Positions 5,905-7,333 of a stretch of 7,333 nucleotides of DNA are shown one piece after another. The translations under genes were made by a program, and so were the position numbers. This stretch comes from CAYVBE01 sp964448935 (GTDB taxonomy: Bacteria > Planctomycetota > Brocadiia > SM23-32): the NCBI GenBank assembly GCA_964448935.1, contig CAYVBE010000200.1, positions 1-7,333 of the forward strand, in the 5' to 3' direction. Under the pieces are notes generated by a model that worked only from the letters and a program-made list of their open reading frames with translations, was not told where the DNA came from and made no database searches. Position 1 is the stretch's first letter; the number at the start of each line of letters is the position of its first letter.

Positions 5905-5936
5905 GAGCGTTGCGCTTCGTTCTCGGGTTGCTCCGC
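5896..5936. promoter_or_regulatory. Perfect 9-bp inverted repeat in the divergent promoter region
   Basis: GCGGAGCAA (5896-5904) and TTGCTCCGC (5928-5936) are exact reverse complements separated by 23 bases, with arm centres 32 bp apart, about three helical turns. Each arm contains the hexamer TTGCTC serving as the candidate -35 of one of the two divergent promoters. This could be a shared operator that controls the FeeM-like gene and the flavodiiron gene together, or simply mirrored -35 elements. A further GCGGAG copy occurs at 5881-5886. Confidence 0.45.
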
Positions 5937-5956
5937 TGGCTTTCTGCTGCTACTAT
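5928..5956 (+). promoter_or_regulatory. Possible promoter for the flavodiiron protein gene
   Basis: TTGCTC (5928-5933), 17 bases, then TACTAT (5951-5956), preceded by TGC, which makes an extended -10 (TGn at 5948-5950). Transcription would start near 5963, about 60 bases before the ATG. The -35 match is weak (3 of 6), but the extended -10 compensates in part. Confidence 0.42.
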
Positions 5957-6024
5957 GGCCGTTCGGTAAAGCCTTGCCGCACAGTGGGGAGACGGGGCCG
6001 GATTTATCACCGGAAAGGAATGCC

Positions 6025-7224
6025 ATGGGTGCCGTGCAAATAGAGCCGCAGGTTCATTGGGTGGGCGTCAACGATCACACGACCGATCTTTTCGAGGGGC
6101 TCTGGCCGCTCCAGCCGGCCGGCGTCTCCTACAACGCCTACCTCGTGGACGACGCGGAGCCGGCCCTCATTGACCCGGTCCGGGTCTCCAAAAGCCAGAT
6201 GTTCCTGGAGCACGTTGCCGAGGTGGTTGACCCGGCCGAGCTCTCCTACCTCATCCTGCACCACATGGAGCAGGACCACACCAGCTCCCTGAATATCCTG
6301 CGCCGGGTCAATCCCGACTGCACCATCGTCTGCACCGAGAAAGCCACGGAGATGCTCGAGTCCTTCTACGGCATCACCGAAAACGTGACCGTGGTGGAAG
6401 ACGGAGACACGCTGGAGCTGGGGGAGACCACGCTGCAGTTCTTCTCCACGCCGTTCGTCCACTGGCCGGAGACGATGATGACCTATGACCCCGGCCGCCG
6501 GGTGCTGTTCTCCGGCGACGCCTTCGGGACGTTCGGCACCGTGGACGGCACGGTGTTCGCCGAGGACTCCGGACGTGTGGATTTCTACGAGGAAGAAGGG
6601 CTGCGCTACTTTGCCGACGTGGTGGCCAAGTTCAGCAAGATGGTGCTGCGGGCCATAGACAAGCTCGCGGACGTGCCCGTGGACGTCATAGCGCCTGCCC
6701 ACGGCCCCATCTGGAGGGAGAGGCCGGAGCAGATCGTGGAGTGGTACGTGAAGTGGTCGGGCTATGCGGCGGGCCCCGCGGAGCCCCGGGTGAGCCTGGT
6801 CTACGGTTCGATGTACGGCTTCACCGAGCGGATGGCACAGGCCGTCGCCGAGGGCGTGGCGGCGGCGGGGGTCCCGTTCGATCTGTTCGACGCCGGTCGG
6901 GTGCATCCGGGTTTCATTCTGCCCTCCATCTGGCGGTCCTCCGGCGTCCTGATCGGCGCGCCCACCTACGAGGGCGAGGTGTTCCCGCCTCTGCGACAAC
7001 TGCTCCAACTGGTCGTCACCAAGAGCCCGAAAAGCCGCACCGCCGGCTTCTTCGGCAGCCACGGGTGGGCCGGCGGCGCCGGCCGAGAGGTGCAGGAGAT
7101 ACTGGAGCCCCTGGAGTGGCAGTTCACGGAGCCGGTGGGCTTCGCCGGCAAGCCCACGCAGGCCGACCTGGACCAAGGCCGCGCCCTGGGGCGGGCCATT
7201 GCCGACAGCGTCCAGAGACCATAG
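6025..7224 (+). CDS. A-type flavodiiron protein (oxygen/NO reductase)
   Basis: This 399-residue cytoplasmic enzyme reduces O2 to water or NO to N2O and protects anaerobic metabolism. The N-terminal metallo-beta-lactamase-like domain (about 1-250) has the full diiron ligand set: H80, E82, D84, H85 (in HMEQDH), H146, D165 and H226. The spacings (60, 18 and 60 residues) are those of active family members. The C-terminal flavodoxin domain (about 255-399) shows the phosphate loop YGSMYGFTERM (260-270), GAPTYEG (311-317) and GFFGSHGWAGGAG (341-353). The length matches the two-domain class A enzymes; there is no fused rubredoxin or reductase domain, so a separate donor is needed. The ATG at 6025 follows AAGGAA with a 4-base gap; the upstream in-frame extension is leader and antisense to the acyltransferase gene. 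The nearby ferredoxin is a possible donor, but no rubredoxin gene is visible. Confidence 0.95.
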   Translation: MGAVQIEPQVHWVGVNDHTTDLFEGLWPLQPAGVSYNAYLVDDAEPALIDPVRVSKSQMFLEHVAEVVDPAELSYLILHHMEQDHTSSLNILRRVNPDCTIVCTEKATEMLESFYGITENVTVVEDGDTLELGETTLQFFSTPFVHWPETMMTYDPGRRVLFSGDAFGTFGTVDGTVFAEDSGRVDFYEEEGLRYFADVVAKFSKMVLRAIDKLADVPVDVIAPAHGPIWRERPEQIVEWYVKWSGYAAGPAEPRVSLVYGSMYGFTERMAQAVAEGVAAAGVPFDLFDAGRVHPGFILPSIWRSSGVLIGAPTYEGEVFPPLRQLLQLVVTKSPKSRTAGFFGSHGWAGGAGREVQEILEPLEWQFTEPVGFAGKPTQADLDQGRALGRAIADSVQRP

Positions 7225-7235
7225 TCCGTCCGAAC

Positions 7236-7264
7236 TGGACGTAACGCGAGCGGCCCCGTATCAT
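7236..7264 (+). promoter_or_regulatory. Possible promoter for tRNA-Arg
   Basis: TGGACG (7236-7241, 4 of 6), a 17-base spacer and TATCAT (7259-7264, 5 of 6) lie just before the tRNA. Transcription would begin about 7271, roughly 12 bases before the mature 5' end. It sits in the 58-base gap after the flavodiiron stop codon. No intrinsic terminator for the flavodiiron gene is evident there. Confidence 0.45.
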
Positions 7265-7282
7265 GAGGCCGGAGAACACGGC

Positions 7283-7333
7283 GCGCCCGTAGCTCAACTG
7301 GACAGAGCATCGGACTTCGGATCCGAGGGTTGG
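7283..7333 (+). tRNA. tRNA-Arg (anticodon UCG), 5' part only
   Basis: The first 51 bases of a tRNA are present and the window ends in the variable region. The acceptor strand is GCGCCCG (7283-7289). The D stem is GCTC/GAGC (7292-7295 with 7305-7308). The anticodon stem is TCGGA/TCCGA (7310-7314 with 7322-7326). The loop CTTCGGA (7315-7321) contains anticodon TCG at 7317-7319, which reads CGA arginine codons. The T arm and 3' acceptor strand lie outside the window. Confidence 0.93.

Noticed and set aside
5344..6024. Upstream extension of the flavodiiron frame
   Set aside because: It is antisense to the acyltransferase gene and leader DNA; family similarity begins at the ATG at 6025, which has a ribosome site.
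6007..7176. Minus-strand open frame of 389 codons opposite the flavodiiron gene
   Set aside because: It is the mirror of a gene with a full set of diiron ligands; its product is His/Gly/Arg-rich with no domain.
7283..7333. tRNA-Arg as an integration (attachment) site
   Set aside because: tRNA genes are common integration targets, but the 3' end is outside the window and no integrase or repeated tRNA fragment is visible.
1..7333. Mobile elements, CRISPR arrays, rRNA, riboswitches
   Set aside because: I saw no regularly spaced repeats, transposase-like frames, rRNA segments or known riboswitch cores on reading both strands; this was by eye, without a search.

Overview
The window is GC-rich (about 60%), bacterial in layout, and almost fully coding. 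On the minus strand, right to left, a ferredoxin gene is followed by a tightly packed cluster for a sodium/proton-pumping Nqr/Rnf-type membrane oxidoreductase (nqrB/rnfD, nqrC/rnfG, nqrD/rnfE, nqrE/rnfA, nqrF) and then by a conserved-looking gene of unknown function that runs off the left edge. Upstream of the ferredoxin, on the same strand, lies a GNAT-fold protein of the N-acyl amino acid synthase (FeeM-like) type. Divergent from it, on the plus strand, is a complete A-type flavodiiron protein, and the right edge holds the first 51 bases of a tRNA-Arg(UCG). The content suggests a Gram-negative, anaerobic or microaerophilic bacterium that handles oxygen or NO with a flavodiiron protein. I cannot fix the phylum from the sequence.

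Layout: 1-399 (-) unknown partial gene; 401-1501 (-) nqrF; 1498-2181 (-) nqrE/rnfA; 2200-2841 (-) nqrD/rnfE; 2859-3521 (-) nqrC/rnfG; 3518-4558 (-) nqrB/rnfD; 4559-4632 intercistronic gap with a GC-rich hairpin; 4633-4824 (-) ferredoxin; 4825-4965 promoter region with three short dyads; 4966-5775 (-) FeeM-like acyltransferase; 5776-6024 divergent promoter region containing a perfect 9-bp inverted repeat; 6025-7224 (+) flavodiiron protein; 7283-7333 (+) tRNA-Arg start.

How the parts fit: NqrF would oxidise NADH through FAD and a [2Fe-2S] cluster. Electrons would then cross the membrane through the NqrD/NqrE cysteine-ligated centre and the FMNs covalently bound on NqrC and NqrB, coupled to ion pumping. 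The cluster is unusual. It has no nqrA where one is expected (ahead of nqrB), and it has no rnfB or rnfC. NqrB and NqrF are shorter than the classical Vibrio subunits. A small ferredoxin with one cluster cysteine replaced by serine occupies the nqrA position. The best candidate for something new here is this NqrA-less Nqr/Rnf hybrid with its own ferredoxin and a translationally adjacent unknown protein. That is an inference from gene content and needs genome-wide checking.
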